A model generated the notes under the pieces. That model was not told the DNA's origin. It searched no databases and saw nothing but the letters and a program-made list of their open reading frames with translations. The position numbers and the translations under genes are program-made. Below, one piece after another: positions 8,323-17,265 of a DNA stretch of 47,909 nucleotides. Source of the DNA: Candidatus Methanoperedens nitratireducens. GTDB taxonomy: Archaea > Halobacteriota > Methanosarcinia > Methanosarcinales > Methanoperedenaceae. The number at the start of each line of letters is the position of its first letter. The stretch's first letter is position 1. Location of the stretch: assembly GCF_900196725.1 (NCBI RefSeq), contig NZ_FZMP01000185.1, forward strand, positions 1 through 47,909, in the 5' to 3' direction.

Positions 8323-8386
8323 ACAACGAACTTACAACGAACTTACAACGAACTTACAACGAACTTACAACGAACTCACAACGAAC
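8323..8386 (+). repeat. 11-bp tandem repeat, six copies
   Basis: Six copies of ACAACGAAC(TT) start at 8323, 8334, 8345, 8356, 8367 and 8378. The spacing is exactly 11 bp; the last interval has one change (CTC for CTT). The array occupies the gap between the two permease genes and ends 17 bases before the GTG start of the second, just before its GGAG ribosome binding site. The period is close to one DNA helical turn, so it could be a phased protein-binding array. It may equally be a replication-slippage product. Confidence 0.9.
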
Positions 8387-8403
8387 CAGAGGAGTGATTA
8401 GCC

Positions 8404-9306
8404 GTGATTATTGCAGGGAATCACCGGGATAAGCTAAAAAACAACAAACCTGCGATGCTTGGACTTGTTTTCGTAATCCTCCTTTTTGCAACTGCTATTT
8501 TAGGTCCCTTTGTAACAAGCAACCCAAATGAGATTAACTTTAACGATAAAAACCTCCCGCCTTTAGGCTTCAGTATCGAGCAGTCGGTCTACAACATAAA
8601 AACCCAGGAACTTGAGACGACCGGGAGGCAGGGCAATTGGGAGCATCCCCTCGGCACGGACGATAAAGGAAGAGATATGCTGGCCATGCTTGTTTCAGGC
8701 GCGCGTGTATCGCTTGAAGTTGGTTTTCTTGCCACGGGCATTGCGATTCTTATCGGGACTCTGATTGGTGTCATTTCCGCTTATTTCGGGGGCTGGCTCG
8801 ATAACGTCCTCATGAGGTTTACTGACGTCATCATGACTTTCCCATTTTTCCTTTTACTTGTGCTTATAGTCTATATGTACGGAGCAAGCATTGTCTTTAT
8901 CATACTCGCGATCGGTCTCACAGGCTGGACCGGTGCTGCAAGGCTTGTACGGAGCGAAGTCCTGTCGCTTCGAACGCTGGATTTCATAACAGCCTCAAAA
9001 GCCCTGGGGGCAAGCGACCTTCGCGTGATTCTTCACCATTTAATCCCGAACACACTTAGTTCTATCATAGTCATAGCAACGCTCTCAATCCCCGGCGTGA
9101 TCCTCGCAGAGGCTGCGCTTTCATTTATCGGTCTTGGCGATCCGGGTGTGACGAGCTGGGGAAGGGTGCTGAATGCAGGTCAGGACAGCCTTGTAACGAC
9201 GTGGTGGGTTGCAGTTGAGCCTGGAATACTGCTCTTTCTCACGGTTCTTGCTTTCAACTTTTTAGGAGATGGTCTGAGGGATGCCCTTGATCCAAAAAGC
9301 GAATGA
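8404..9306 (+). CDS. ABC permease, DppC/OppC/NikC type
   Basis: A 300-residue second permease. Features: an N-terminal cytoplasmic tail (residues 1-16), a first membrane span 'AMLGLVFVILLFATAILG', the conserved HPLGTDDKGRDMLAMLVSGAR block typical of DppC/OppC, and the EAA loop near residues 185-205 (DFITASKALGASDLRVILHH). It starts with GTG at 8404, supported by GGAG about 10 bases upstream. Its end overlaps the first ATPase start by 26 bases, showing tight coupling. A 136-base gap with the tandem repeat separates it from the first permease. Confidence 0.94.
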   Translation: MIIAGNHRDKLKNNKPAMLGLVFVILLFATAILGPFVTSNPNEINFNDKNLPPLGFSIEQSVYNIKTQELETTGRQGNWEHPLGTDDKGRDMLAMLVSGARVSLEVGFLATGIAILIGTLIGVISAYFGGWLDNVLMRFTDVIMTFPFFLLLVLIVYMYGASIVFIILAIGLTGWTGAARLVRSEVLSLRTLDFITASKALGASDLRVILHHLIPNTLSSIIVIATLSIPGVILAEAALSFIGLGDPGVTSWGRVLNAGQDSLVTTWWVAVEPGILLFLTVLAFNFLGDGLRDALDPKSE

Positions 9307-10270
9307 TGCCGGTAATAAAGTGTTGAGCGTTAGCAACCTCAGTACATATTTCATTACAAAAAAAGGCGATGTAAAGGCAGCAGATGATATCTCCTTTGAA
9401 CTCTGGAAGGGAGAAATCCTGTGCATCATTGGCGAATCCGGCTCTGGCAAAACAGCCACAGCGCTATCGATTTTAAGATTGATAGAAAAGCCCGGAAAGA
9501 TAATTTCCGGGAGTATTTTATTTAATGGGGCAGATATCCTGAAATTGCCCGAAAAAGAGATGCGAAGTATACGCGGTAACAAAATCTCCATGATATTCCA
9601 GGACGCATCATCCTCGCTAAACCCGGTAATGCGAATAGGGGACCAGATAACCGAATCTCTTGTTCTGCATCTAAAATTAAATAAAAAAGAAGCAAGAGCA
9701 AAAGCTTTGGAACTTTTGGTTTCAGTGGGTATCCCGCATGCCAGGGAGCGCTTCGATGAGTATCCCCACCAGTTCTCAGGCGGGATGAAGCAGAGGGTAA
9801 TGATCGCGATGGCTTTATCATGCAGCCCTGAAGTGCTTATAGCCGATGAGCCGACTACAGCCCTTGATGTAACAATACAGGCACAAATCCTTGATATTTT
9901 TAAAGGATTAAAAAACACTACTTCGATATTATACATAACCCATGACATCGGGGTTGTTTCAGAAATTGCGGACAGGATTATAGTGATGTATGCCGGGAAG
10001 TTCATTGAAAAAGGAGATGCGAAGGAGGTTTTAAGCTTTCCGGGACATCCTTACACCCGTGCATTGGTCAACTGCCTGCCTTCTGAAAAAAGTAAAGGAA
10101 GACTTGTTTCGATCCCGGGCACCATACCGGGCCTGATAGACCTGCCTGAAGGCTGTGTATTCAGCCCGAGATGCCCGGATGCAATGGAAACATGCAGAAA
10201 GAAAACGCCCGCTGAGGTGAAAATTTCAGATAAACATTCTGTGAGGTGCCATCTTTACGGGGCTGCTTGA
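9281..10270 (+). CDS. ABC ATPase, DppD/OppD/NikD type
   Basis: A 329-residue ATP-binding subunit. Walker A is GESGSGKT (about residues 49-56), the signature is FSGGMKQRV, Walker B is VLIADEPTTALD, and the switch His is in ITHDIGVVSE. The C-terminal oligopeptide/dipeptide domain carries spaced Cys (CVFSPRCPDAMETC), which bind an iron-sulfur cluster in some relatives. ATG 9281 overlaps the permease end; a later GTG at 9320 is a possible alternative start because the first dozen residues are not conserved-looking. It partners with the ATPase that follows. Confidence 0.95.
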   Translation: MPLIQKANDAGNKVLSVSNLSTYFITKKGDVKAADDISFELWKGEILCIIGESGSGKTATALSILRLIEKPGKIISGSILFNGADILKLPEKEMRSIRGNKISMIFQDASSSLNPVMRIGDQITESLVLHLKLNKKEARAKALELLVSVGIPHARERFDEYPHQFSGGMKQRVMIAMALSCSPEVLIADEPTTALDVTIQAQILDIFKGLKNTTSILYITHDIGVVSEIADRIIVMYAGKFIEKGDAKEVLSFPGHPYTRALVNCLPSEKSKGRLVSIPGTIPGLIDLPEGCVFSPRCPDAMETCRKKTPAEVKISDKHSVRCHLYGAA

Positions 10271-11195
10271 AGTTATTGATATTAAAAAATATTACCCCCT
10301 GACCCGTGGTTTCCTTTACTCAAGGGCAGCAGGGGAGGTAAAAGCAGTAGATGGCGTTTCTTTTTACGTAAACAAAGGAGAAATCCTCGGTCTTGTGGGA
10401 GAATCTGGGTGCGGCAAATCTACGCTTGGAAGGACTCTTATCAGGTTGGAGGAGCCAACATCAGGCAAGATCCTGTACAACGGAACCGATATCTTAAGCC
10501 ATGACAGGAAAAAACTGAAATGGTTCAGAAAAGAGGTGCAGATGATCTTCCAGGACCCTCATTCAAACCTTGACCCCAGGCTGACAGTAGGCGAGTCCAT
10601 CGGCGAGGCGCTAATTATACATGAAATAGGAGATTGCGGGTCAAACGTTGCTAGATTAATGGAAAAGGTGGGACTTCCGCCGGATTTTGCTTCGCGATAC
10701 CCTCATGAGCTGAGTGGAGGCCAGAAACAAAGGATCGGGATTGCGCGGGCTTTAGCAGTCCAGCCGAAGCTTATTATCGCAGATGAGCCGGTGAGCGCGC
10801 TTGATATTTCTATCCAGGCACAGATTCTCAACCTGTTGATAGACCTGCAAAAAGAATATGGTCTGACTTACATTTTTATAGCTCATAATCTCTCGGTTAT
10901 CCGACATATCGCTGACAGGGTCGCTGTTATGTATCTCGGGAAGATCGTAGAGCAAGGGACTACAGATGTGATTTTCAGCAGTCCTTTACATCCGTATACC
11001 CGGGCTCTGCTGTCTGCCATTCCCGGTAAGAATACTGAACGATTGCAATTACAGGGAGAGGTTCCCTCTCCGATAAACCCTCCGAAAGGATGCAGGTTCC
11101 ATACACGCTGCCCGAGAAGAATGAAAGTATGTGAAGAGCTTGAACCTGCGGTTACGGGGATCAAGCACACCGTAGCATGCCATTTATATAAGTGA
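10263..11195 (+). CDS. ABC ATPase, DppF/OppF/NikF type (non-ATG start)
   Basis: Second ATP-binding subunit: Walker A GESGCGKST, signature LSGGQKQRIGIARAL, Walker B LIIADEPVSALD, switch IAHNLSVI, and the C-terminal Cys set (CRFHTRCPRRMKVC). The in-frame family N-terminus (LLEVIDIKKYYPL, then VKAVDGVSFYVNKGE) is intact from about 10263 but contains no ATG, GTG or TTG; the first GTG (10395) already lies in Walker A and cannot be the start. The in-frame stop upstream is at 10242. I place the start at CTG 10263, which overlaps the previous gene's stop by 8 bases and gives 310 residues. ATT 10275 is an alternative. Confidence 0.88.
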   Translation: MLEVIDIKKYYPLTRGFLYSRAAGEVKAVDGVSFYVNKGEILGLVGESGCGKSTLGRTLIRLEEPTSGKILYNGTDILSHDRKKLKWFRKEVQMIFQDPHSNLDPRLTVGESIGEALIIHEIGDCGSNVARLMEKVGLPPDFASRYPHELSGGQKQRIGIARALAVQPKLIIADEPVSALDISIQAQILNLLIDLQKEYGLTYIFIAHNLSVIRHIADRVAVMYLGKIVEQGTTDVIFSSPLHPYTRALLSAIPGKNTERLQLQGEVPSPINPPKGCRFHTRCPRRMKVCEELEPAVTGIKHTVACHLYK

Positions 11196-11276
11196 ACAAT
11201 CTGGAATATCTGAAATTATCGCTTGACCGGAAATCTCAAGAAAAATATAATAACCCATGAAAACCGTTTGTATGCT

Positions 11277-12077
11277 ATGAAAATTGCTGTTGTATTTGAC
11301 AGCGCAGGAACACTGCTGCGCATGTACCGCGTGGCGAAAAACATAAAAACCGGAGAATACCTGCACGAGCTGGTATCAACCGAGTTCGTCGGGAAAAAGC
11401 CGTACTGTGCCATCCTGGTAATGCAGGTGGACTCAAATAAACTCGTTAACTGCCCGCCGAATATGCTTATTTCTGATTTTATCAGGAAATACAATATCGA
11501 CATCGAGGTCGGATGTTCAAGAGCCCTGATAGATAAAGCCACGGCCGAAGCTGTTGTTGGGAATGATACAACATCTACAATGAAAGATCTTCAGGATGTA
11601 ATGGCTGCTGTCAAAAGTAAATGCAAGGATATTTTCTATATGGGCGTGGGGCTGATCATTGACGTAGAGACAAATAGCATCCCGTATGTCATCTGCACGG
11701 GCGGAAAGGTATATTCCAACACCCCTCTTGTGATAAGGACCCTTACTGAGAAGAATGTAGGGATATATATTGCATCTGGCGATAGCATGCGAAATCTCTC
11801 GGCGCTTGCCATGAATGTGTGCTTACCCCTGCAATGCGTGTTCGAGATAGCCACGCCGAAGAAAAAAGAAGAGATAGTAAAGAGCCTGAAACAGCAGTAT
11901 GATAAGGTCATCATGGTGGGCGACGGGATAAACGATGTACTGGCGATGCGTGCCGCTGACCTCGGAGTGCTCTCGATACAGCAGACAGGGAAATGCCCGA
12001 CCGGGCTTTGCGAGGAGGCGGATATGGTGATAAGGGATATCAAGGAGATAATCGGGATTATTGAGAAATATTTTTAA
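11277..12077 (+). CDS. HAD-superfamily hydrolase, soluble P-type-ATPase-like
   Basis: A 266-residue HAD protein. Motif I is VVFDSAGTLL at the N-terminus (nucleophile Asp kept; the usual second Asp is Ala). Motif IV is GDGINDVLAMRAADLG near residue 220, as in the P-domain of P-type ATPases, and the motif III Lys is probably in ATPKKKEEIV. A middle insert of about 100 residues forms a cap. The start is taken at ATG 11277, immediately before the motif I strand; a TTG 54 bases upstream would add an unconserved tail. It sits between the ABC operon and the mcr cluster. Substrate unknown; the absent acid Asp suggests phosphotransfer chemistry other than simple phosphatase. Confidence 0.82.
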   Translation: MKIAVVFDSAGTLLRMYRVAKNIKTGEYLHELVSTEFVGKKPYCAILVMQVDSNKLVNCPPNMLISDFIRKYNIDIEVGCSRALIDKATAEAVVGNDTTSTMKDLQDVMAAVKSKCKDIFYMGVGLIIDVETNSIPYVICTGGKVYSNTPLVIRTLTEKNVGIYIASGDSMRNLSALAMNVCLPLQCVFEIATPKKKEEIVKSLKQQYDKVIMVGDGINDVLAMRAADLGVLSIQQTGKCPTGLCEEADMVIRDIKEIIGIIEKYF

Positions 12078-12179
12078 ATTAGAAATGCCAGTTTTTTAAT
12101 TGGATTGGATATTCTCCATACGATTAATGGGAATAAACCACAAGTATTAAAGGGTATGATTGCTATATTAGAACTCCGA

Positions 12180-12488
12180 ATGAGTAATACGCATAACTCT
12201 GATTCATTGGGCACCATTTTACATGTTGGGAGCTACGTACTCTACCAAGCAACAGGTACGAAAGGTTATGTGACTGAACTCATGTCGGATGATGAAGGTA
12301 CATGGGCGCTTGTTGATAAGACTGATCTGTATTATAAGACAGAAGTCCTTACAGTAATCGAAAAAGTGGAGGAGAAAGAGATTAAAGAGAAGGCTTTCAC
12401 TCGTGAGGAAGTGGGCGAGAAATTAGAAAAAGAAAAGGAAGCAGCTCCGACTGAGATGAGCGATGTGAGTGTGGAGAGCGGCGGGTAA
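12180..12488 (+). CDS. DUF2098-like small protein of methane archaea
   Basis: About 102 residues. The core, GSYVLYQATGTKGYV followed by a segment ending EGTWALVDKTDLYYKTEVL, resembles DUF2098, a small beta-barrel-like family that I know mainly from methanogens. The tail is a charged Lys/Glu helix. ATG 12180 is chosen because the conserved core follows it closely; upstream ATG 12156 and TTG 12105 are also in frame. It lies about 310 bases upstream of mcrB on the same strand. Function unknown. Confidence 0.65.
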   Translation: MSNTHNSDSLGTILHVGSYVLYQATGTKGYVTELMSDDEGTWALVDKTDLYYKTEVLTVIEKVEEKEIKEKAFTREEVGEKLEKEKEAAPTEMSDVSVESGG

Positions 12489-12796
12489 AGTAGATACCAA
12501 AAGTGTACGATTTAAAAAGTGTATATATAAGAAAGAGCTACGCTGAGCCGCGGATTATTTTATAATGTATTATCATGTATAATTCGTAAACTTTAAGTAC
12601 TATTAAGGAATAGAATGGGTGTACAAGGGATTGTAATGGTTGATCGATACAATAAAAAACAATGCGGGTGCGAGTTAAATAGAACGTAAACATCTTTTTT
12701 CGAGTTCTAAGCTCTCCTGTGTTGTTTGTCGCTCTTGTTGTATCGCTGCCAGATGACCAATGTCTTGGAAAAATAAAACATAGGAGGTAAATAAAC
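12489..12796 (+). other. Gene-free 308-base mcr leader region
   Basis: The spacer before mcrB. The left part holds the promoter candidate at 12522-12530. From 12550 to 12780 it is AT-rich with no convincing reading frame, and a good ribosome binding site (TAGGAGGT) ends about 9 bases before the GTG start. If transcription begins near 12555, the mRNA has an unusually long leader of roughly 240 bases, which could carry regulation; I could not identify a defined fold. Confidence 0.5.
12522..12530 (+). promoter_or_regulatory. Candidate TATA box of the mcr operon
   Basis: TATATATAA preceded by the purine-rich stretch AAAAAGTG, which could serve as a BRE. It is the best TATA match in the spacer. 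Other AT-rich stretches near 12550-12580 are possible alternatives. Confidence 0.4.
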
Positions 12797-14101
12797 GTGG
12801 CTGACAACATAGACCTATATAGCGACAGAGGAGCAAAGCTCAAATCAGGCGTTGACTTAATGGCAATAAGCCCGATGAGAAATGCCGCTATCAAGAAAAT
12901 AGTCACCGGTATAAAGCGAACAGCTGCCGTTGACTTGGCTGGAATCGAAAAAACCTTAGCAACCTCATCAATCGGTGGCAAAGGCAGAAAGATCCCAGGA
13001 AGAGAAATGAAGCTGGATATTGTAAAGAATGCTGAGAAAATCCGCAGCAGAGTTGCAGACCTGGTAAAGGTGGACGACAGCGACGACACCAATGTAGAAT
13101 CCTTAAACGGTGGCAAGCAGTTGCTGGTTCAGGTACCCTCACCAAGGATCGATGTAGCAGCAGAGTATGTATCATCATTGACCTGCGCAGCATCAGCAAC
13201 CACACAGGCAATAATCGACACATTCAATATCGGAATGTTCGATTCACCAACAATCAAGTCCGCAGTCTGGGGACAGTACCCGCAGACACTCGATATGGTA
13301 GGCGGCAACGTAAAGTCAATTGTCGAAATCCCACAGAAAGATGAAGGCTTTGGCTATACATTGAGAAACGTCATGGCAAACCACCTTGCAGCAACATGCA
13401 AGTTCAATGCTATGAACACAGCCGCACTGTGCTCAACACTTGAGACCGTAGGTGTTCACGAAATGGGTGATGCACTCGGTATCCAGGAGAGACACAGATT
13501 ACTGGCATACGGATTACAGGGTTTAAACGCAAACAACCTCGTTTACGGAACAGTAAAAGCCCAGGGCAAGACCGGAACAATCGGTACCGTAGTCCATGCA
13601 ATTGTCGAGAAGGCACTTGCAGATAAGATAATCAGCGCAGATAAGAAATTTGCATCCGGCTATACAACATACAAGACATCCGATGTAGGCAAGTGGAACG
13701 CATATTGCGCAGCAGGCACCATGGCAGCAACCATGATCAACTGCGGTGCGATGAGAGCCCCACAGTCAGTATCAGCAGTATTGCTGTACTTCAACGATAT
13801 CGTTGAGAAAGAGACCTCACTCCCAGGATGCGACTTCGGCAAAGTGCAGGGTGTTGCAGTAGGATTCTCCTTCTTCAGCCACTCCATATACGGAGGCGGC
13901 GGACCAGGCACATTCAACGGCAACCACGTAACCACCAGGCACTCAAAGGGTCTTGGTGTGCCATGCGTAGCAGCAGCAGTTGCTCTTGACGCAGGCGTTC
14001 AGATCTACAGCCCGGCAAAGACATCACAGTTAGTAGGAGATGTCTTCAGCGCAGTAGAAGAGTTCAGAGAGCCAATAAAGGCAATCGCGGAGGCCGTATA
14101 A
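12797..14101 (+). CDS. mcrB: Methyl-coenzyme M reductase beta subunit
   Basis: A 434-residue McrB, part of the (alpha-beta-gamma)2 enzyme that makes or, in reverse, activates methane using nickel cofactor F430. The start is GTG 12797 with TAGGAGGT upstream ([15 protein letters not shown]). The [15 protein letters not shown] region near residue 365 contains the Tyr and Gly-rich loop that line the coenzyme site. Length is normal. It is the first gene of the cluster, followed after 14 bases by mcrD. Codon use is markedly different from the flanking genes (Ala mostly GCA, Arg mostly AGA), as expected for a very highly expressed gene. Direction of catalysis cannot be told from this subunit. Confidence 0.98.
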   Translation: MADNIDLYSDRGAKLKSGVDLMAISPMRNAAIKKIVTGIKRTAAVDLAGIEKTLATSSIGGKGRKIPGREMKLDIVKNAEKIRSRVADLVKVDDSDDTNVESLNGGKQLLVQVPSPRIDVAAEYVSSLTCAASATTQAIIDTFNIGMFDSPTIKSAVWGQYPQTLDMVGGNVKSIVEIPQKDEGFGYTLRNVMANHLAATCKFNAMNTAALCSTLETVGVHEMGDALGIQERHRLLAYGLQGLNANNLVYGTVKAQGKTGTIGTVVHAIVEKALADKIISADKKFASGYTTYKTSDVGKWNAYCAAGTMAATMINCGAMRAPQSVSAVLLYFNDIVEKETSLPGCDFGKVQGVAVGFSFFSHSIYGGGGPGTFNGNHVTTRHSKGLGVPCVAAAVALDAGVQIYSPAKTSQLVGDVFSAVEEFREPIKAIAEAV

Positions 14102-14115
14102 GTTCGGAGAATTGA

Positions 14116-14640
14116 ATGGCAAAAACTGCTTCAGTCACGGATAAACCCATACAAATCAGAGTGTTCCCAAAACGATTATTACTGCCGGAGACCGCTGAAA
14201 AAATCTTAAATGAGATCGATCAGGTTAAAGGCGTAATAAGAATGCTCATCAATGGTAAAAATCTACCCAGAAAGGTCACATTCGGTCCTGGAACGGGCTC
14301 AGATGTAAACCATCCCAGCAGGATAATAATCCATGTCGGGGGCTGCGCATTCGAATTGCATGTTATTGTGGGAGAAATATTGGTAGAAGTGGAAGATGAA
14401 AGTGCCGTGGAGGAACTTAAAAAAGCGTGCGAGCGAGCGCTACCTTTCTCGTTTGAATTCAAGCGAGGGCACTTCATAAAGAGAAGACCCACTTTGACCG
14501 ATTACGGCAAGTACGGGTTCAAAAGCAAGACTGATGAAAGCATCAACCTTGAAGATGAACGAATGCTTGGCTTAGTTGATCCCCATGCAAAAGTGGAAAC
14601 AAACCTGTGCATGGTTAAAGCAGAGGACAGTAACGCATGA
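14116..14640 (+). CDS. mcrD: MCR operon protein D
   Basis: A 174-residue McrD, a non-structural protein conserved in mcr operons and implicated in MCR maturation or binding of incompletely assembled enzyme. Recognisable parts are IQIRVFPKRLLLPETAEKIL near the N-terminus, NGKNLPRKVTFGPGTG in the middle, and RRPTLTDYGKYG near residue 130. It lies between mcrB and mcrG. Codon use is closer to ordinary genes than that of mcrB, mcrG and mcrA, consistent with lower translation. No mcrC follows it. Confidence 0.95.
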   Translation: MAKTASVTDKPIQIRVFPKRLLLPETAEKILNEIDQVKGVIRMLINGKNLPRKVTFGPGTGSDVNHPSRIIIHVGGCAFELHVIVGEILVEVEDESAVEELKKACERALPFSFEFKRGHFIKRRPTLTDYGKYGFKSKTDESINLEDERMLGLVDPHAKVETNLCMVKAEDSNA

Positions 14641-14696
14641 GTTTATCCAGGAAAGAGCAGAAGAAAGCAATTCAAATATAATTAGGAGGAAAAAAT

Positions 14697-15446
14697 ATGG
14701 CTTACAAACCACAATATTATCCTGGCAATACCTCACCTGCCAAGAATAGAAGAAAACACATGTCAAATGACCTGGAGAAAATGCGCGATGTTTCGGATGA
14801 GGACTTAACCGCAATTCTCGGTCACAGAGCACCAGGTTCTGACTATCCCAGCACACACCCACCACTCTCAGAGATGGGTGAGCCGGATGACCCGGTAAGA
14901 GAGGTTGTAGAACCAACCCCAGGTGCAGCAGCAGGCGACAGAGTAAGATATGTACAGTTCGCTGACTCAATGTACAATGCACCTGCCACACCGTACTTCA
15001 GATCGTACCACGCAGCAATCAACTTCAGAGGAGTTGACCCAGGCACACTGTCAGGCAGAGAGGTCAATGAAATGAGAGAGAGGGACCTTGAAGAGTTCTC
15101 CAAGAGAGTGTGCGAGACCGAAATAACAGACTGGGGTCTTGCAGGCATGAGAGGCTGTACAGTGCATGGCCACTCCCTGAGATTACAGGAAGATGGAACC
15201 ATGTTCGATATGCTGGACAGGCGCAGACTCGAAGGCGGCAACATCGTGATGGACAAAGACCAGGTTGGTGTACCAATCGACAGAAAGGTCAACCTTGGCA
15301 AACCAATCAGCGAGTCGGAAGCTGCCAAGAGAACCACCATGTACAGAGTGGACAATGTGTCCTTCAGAAGCGACAAGGAAGTAGTCGAACACGTACAGAG
15401 AGTCTGGGAGTTAAGAACAAGATATGGCTTCCAGCCAAAGGCGTAA
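14697..15446 (+). CDS. mcrG: Methyl-coenzyme M reductase gamma subunit
   Basis: A 249-residue McrG. It begins MAYKPQYYPGNTS and contains the VRYVQFADSMYNAPATPYFR segment and the LEEFSKRVCETEITDWGLAGMRG region, which help form the coenzyme channel. A strong ribosome binding site (TAGGAGG) sits 8 bases before ATG 14697. The 56-base gap from mcrD has no room for mcrC. It ends 12 bases before the mcrA ATG. Codon use matches mcrB and mcrA. Confidence 0.98.
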   Translation: MAYKPQYYPGNTSPAKNRRKHMSNDLEKMRDVSDEDLTAILGHRAPGSDYPSTHPPLSEMGEPDDPVREVVEPTPGAAAGDRVRYVQFADSMYNAPATPYFRSYHAAINFRGVDPGTLSGREVNEMRERDLEEFSKRVCETEITDWGLAGMRGCTVHGHSLRLQEDGTMFDMLDRRRLEGGNIVMDKDQVGVPIDRKVNLGKPISESEAAKRTTMYRVDNVSFRSDKEVVEHVQRVWELRTRYGFQPKA

Positions 15447-15458
15447 GAGGTGAGTCAA

Positions 15459-17162
15459 ATGGCAGAACCAAGATTTAAGAAAGCAATGGAAACGAAGTAC
15501 GCAAAGGAATGGGGCTCCAACAAGGTCGGCTCAACAGCCAAGAGCAAAATAACCGATAAGAAGACCAAGTACCTGAGATTGGGCTATACCCAGAACCCAA
15601 GAAAGGTAGAAATGGCAAAGTGCGGAGCTGCAATCACCAAGAAGAGAGGATTACAGGCATATGATCCAAAACTTCACCTTGCCGGTATCCCCATGGGTCA
15701 GAGACAGTTGACCCCGTACACAATATCCGGAACAGATATCGTATGCGACGGTGACGATCTCCACTTCGTCAACAATGCAGCAATGCAGCAGGAATGGGAC
15801 GATATAAGGAGAACATGCATCGTAGGACTTGACCTGGCACACGAGACTCTTGAGAAGAGATTGGGCAAGGAAGTTACCCCTGAGACAATCAACTACTATC
15901 TCGAAGTCTTGAACCACGCCATGCCCGGAGCAGCAATTGTTCAGGAGCACATGGTCGAGACCCATCCGGCACTGGTAGATGACTGCTATGTGAAAATATT
16001 CACAGGCGATGAGACCCTGCAGGATGAAGTCGATAAGCAGTTCGTTATCAACATCGACAACGAATTCCCTGATGCACAGGCAAAGCAGATCAAGGCAGGA
16101 ATAGGCAAGACCTCCTGGCAGGCAGTGCACATCCCGACCATTGTCACAAGGACAGAGGACGGACCAGGCACAAGCCGCTGGATGGCAATGCAGGTCGGTA
16201 TGACCTTTATCAGCGCATATCACATGTGCGCCGGTGAAGCAGCAGTCGGTGAACTTGCATTCACAGCCAAACACGCAGGACTTGTCGAAATGGGTGATAT
16301 GATCCCGGCACGCCGCGCACGCGGACCAAATGAGCCCGGAGGATTGTCCTTCGGTCACATGTGCGATATCGTACAGACAAGCAGAAAGACACCCGATGAC
16401 CCATGCAACGTCGTATTACAGCTGGCAAGCGCAGCAAGCATGCTGTATGACCAGATCTGGCTCGGCGGCTACATGTCAGGCGGTGTCGGTTTCACAATGT
16501 ATGCAACACCAGCATACACCAACGATATCCTGGATGACTATGTGTACTGGGGCGCAGACTATTGCCAGAAGAAGTACGGCAAGCCAGGAAGCGCAAAGGC
16601 AACCATCGAGACTGTCAAAGATATCGGCACAGAAGTAACCCTGTACGGTATTGAGGCATACGAGAAGTACCCGACCACACTCGAGGACCACTTCGGTGGC
16701 TCACAGAGAGCTACAGTGCTCGCAATCGCAGCAGGCACTGCAACAGCAATGGCAACCGGACACAGCAATGCCGGTCTATCAGCATGGTATCTGAGCATGT
16801 ACCTGCACAAAGAGGCATGGGGCAGACTCGGATTCTACGGATACGACCTGCAGGATCAGTGCGGTGCAACCAACGTCTTCTCACTCGGCTCTGATGAGGG
16901 CTGCCTTGGAGAGGTCAGAGGTGCTAACTACCCGAACTACGCAATGAACGTAGGTCACCAGGGTGGATACTCCTCAGTAGTTTGCGCAGCACATGCTGGA
17001 AAGAAGGATGCCTTCTGTGCGAACCCGCTGGTCAAGAGCTGCTTCGCAGATGACCTGGTCAACTTTGACTTCGCGGATCCGAGAGGAGCATTCGGCAAGG
17101 CGGCACTCAGAGAGTGGGACCGCTGCGCCGGTGAGAGAGCATTCGTTATCCCGGCAAAGTAA
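15459..17162 (+). CDS. mcrA: Methyl-coenzyme M reductase alpha subunit
   Basis: A 567-residue McrA, the catalytic subunit holding F430. Start is ATG 15459, because the in-frame GTG 15450 lies inside the GAGGTG ribosome binding site. By alignment from memory to the Methanothermobacter enzyme: axial Gln147 is Gln162 (VQEHM), methyl-His257 is His272, methyl-Arg271 is Arg286 ([13 protein letters not shown]), Tyr333 is Tyr348, methyl-Gln400 is Gln416, Tyr444 and thio-Gly445 are Tyr460-Gly461 ([12 protein letters not shown]), and Cys452 is Cys468. All are kept, so the enzyme is of methane type, not the divergent alkane type. Whether each residue is modified cannot be seen. Its cytochrome-rich setting favours methane oxidation by reverse methanogenesis (inference). 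Confidence 0.99.
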   Translation: MAEPRFKKAMETKYAKEWGSNKVGSTAKSKITDKKTKYLRLGYTQNPRKVEMAKCGAAITKKRGLQAYDPKLHLAGIPMGQRQLTPYTISGTDIVCDGDDLHFVNNAAMQQEWDDIRRTCIVGLDLAHETLEKRLGKEVTPETINYYLEVLNHAMPGAAIVQEHMVETHPALVDDCYVKIFTGDETLQDEVDKQFVINIDNEFPDAQAKQIKAGIGKTSWQAVHIPTIVTRTEDGPGTSRWMAMQVGMTFISAYHMCAGEAAVGELAFTAKHAGLVEMGDMIPARRARGPNEPGGLSFGHMCDIVQTSRKTPDDPCNVVLQLASAASMLYDQIWLGGYMSGGVGFTMYATPAYTNDILDDYVYWGADYCQKKYGKPGSAKATIETVKDIGTEVTLYGIEAYEKYPTTLEDHFGGSQRATVLAIAAGTATAMATGHSNAGLSAWYLSMYLHKEAWGRLGFYGYDLQDQCGATNVFSLGSDEGCLGEVRGANYPNYAMNVGHQGGYSSVVCAAHAGKKDAFCANPLVKSCFADDLVNFDFADPRGAFGKAALREWDRCAGERAFVIPAK

Positions 17163-17168
17163 ATCGCT

Positions 17169-17203
17169 AAGTAGGCTTTATGCCTACTTTTCTTATTTTT
17201 TTG
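17169..17203 (+). terminator. Terminator of the mcr operon
   Basis: Perfect 8-bp stem AAGTAGGC (17169-17176) and GCCTACTT (17182-17189) around a TTTAT loop, followed by a T-rich run ending about 17202. It starts 7 bases after the mcrA stop and separates the mcr genes from the zinc-finger gene at 17266. Confidence 0.85.
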
Positions 17204-17265
17204 GGATACAAGATTAAATGGAAAAGAATATATCATAGTTTAATGTTCATAGCGGTGTGATTATT

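Noticed and set aside
15651-16358. Long open frame (235 codons) antisense to mcrA
   Set aside because: It is a by-product of the strong codon bias of mcrA; the peptide is Cys/Val-rich without family features and the sense gene is certain.
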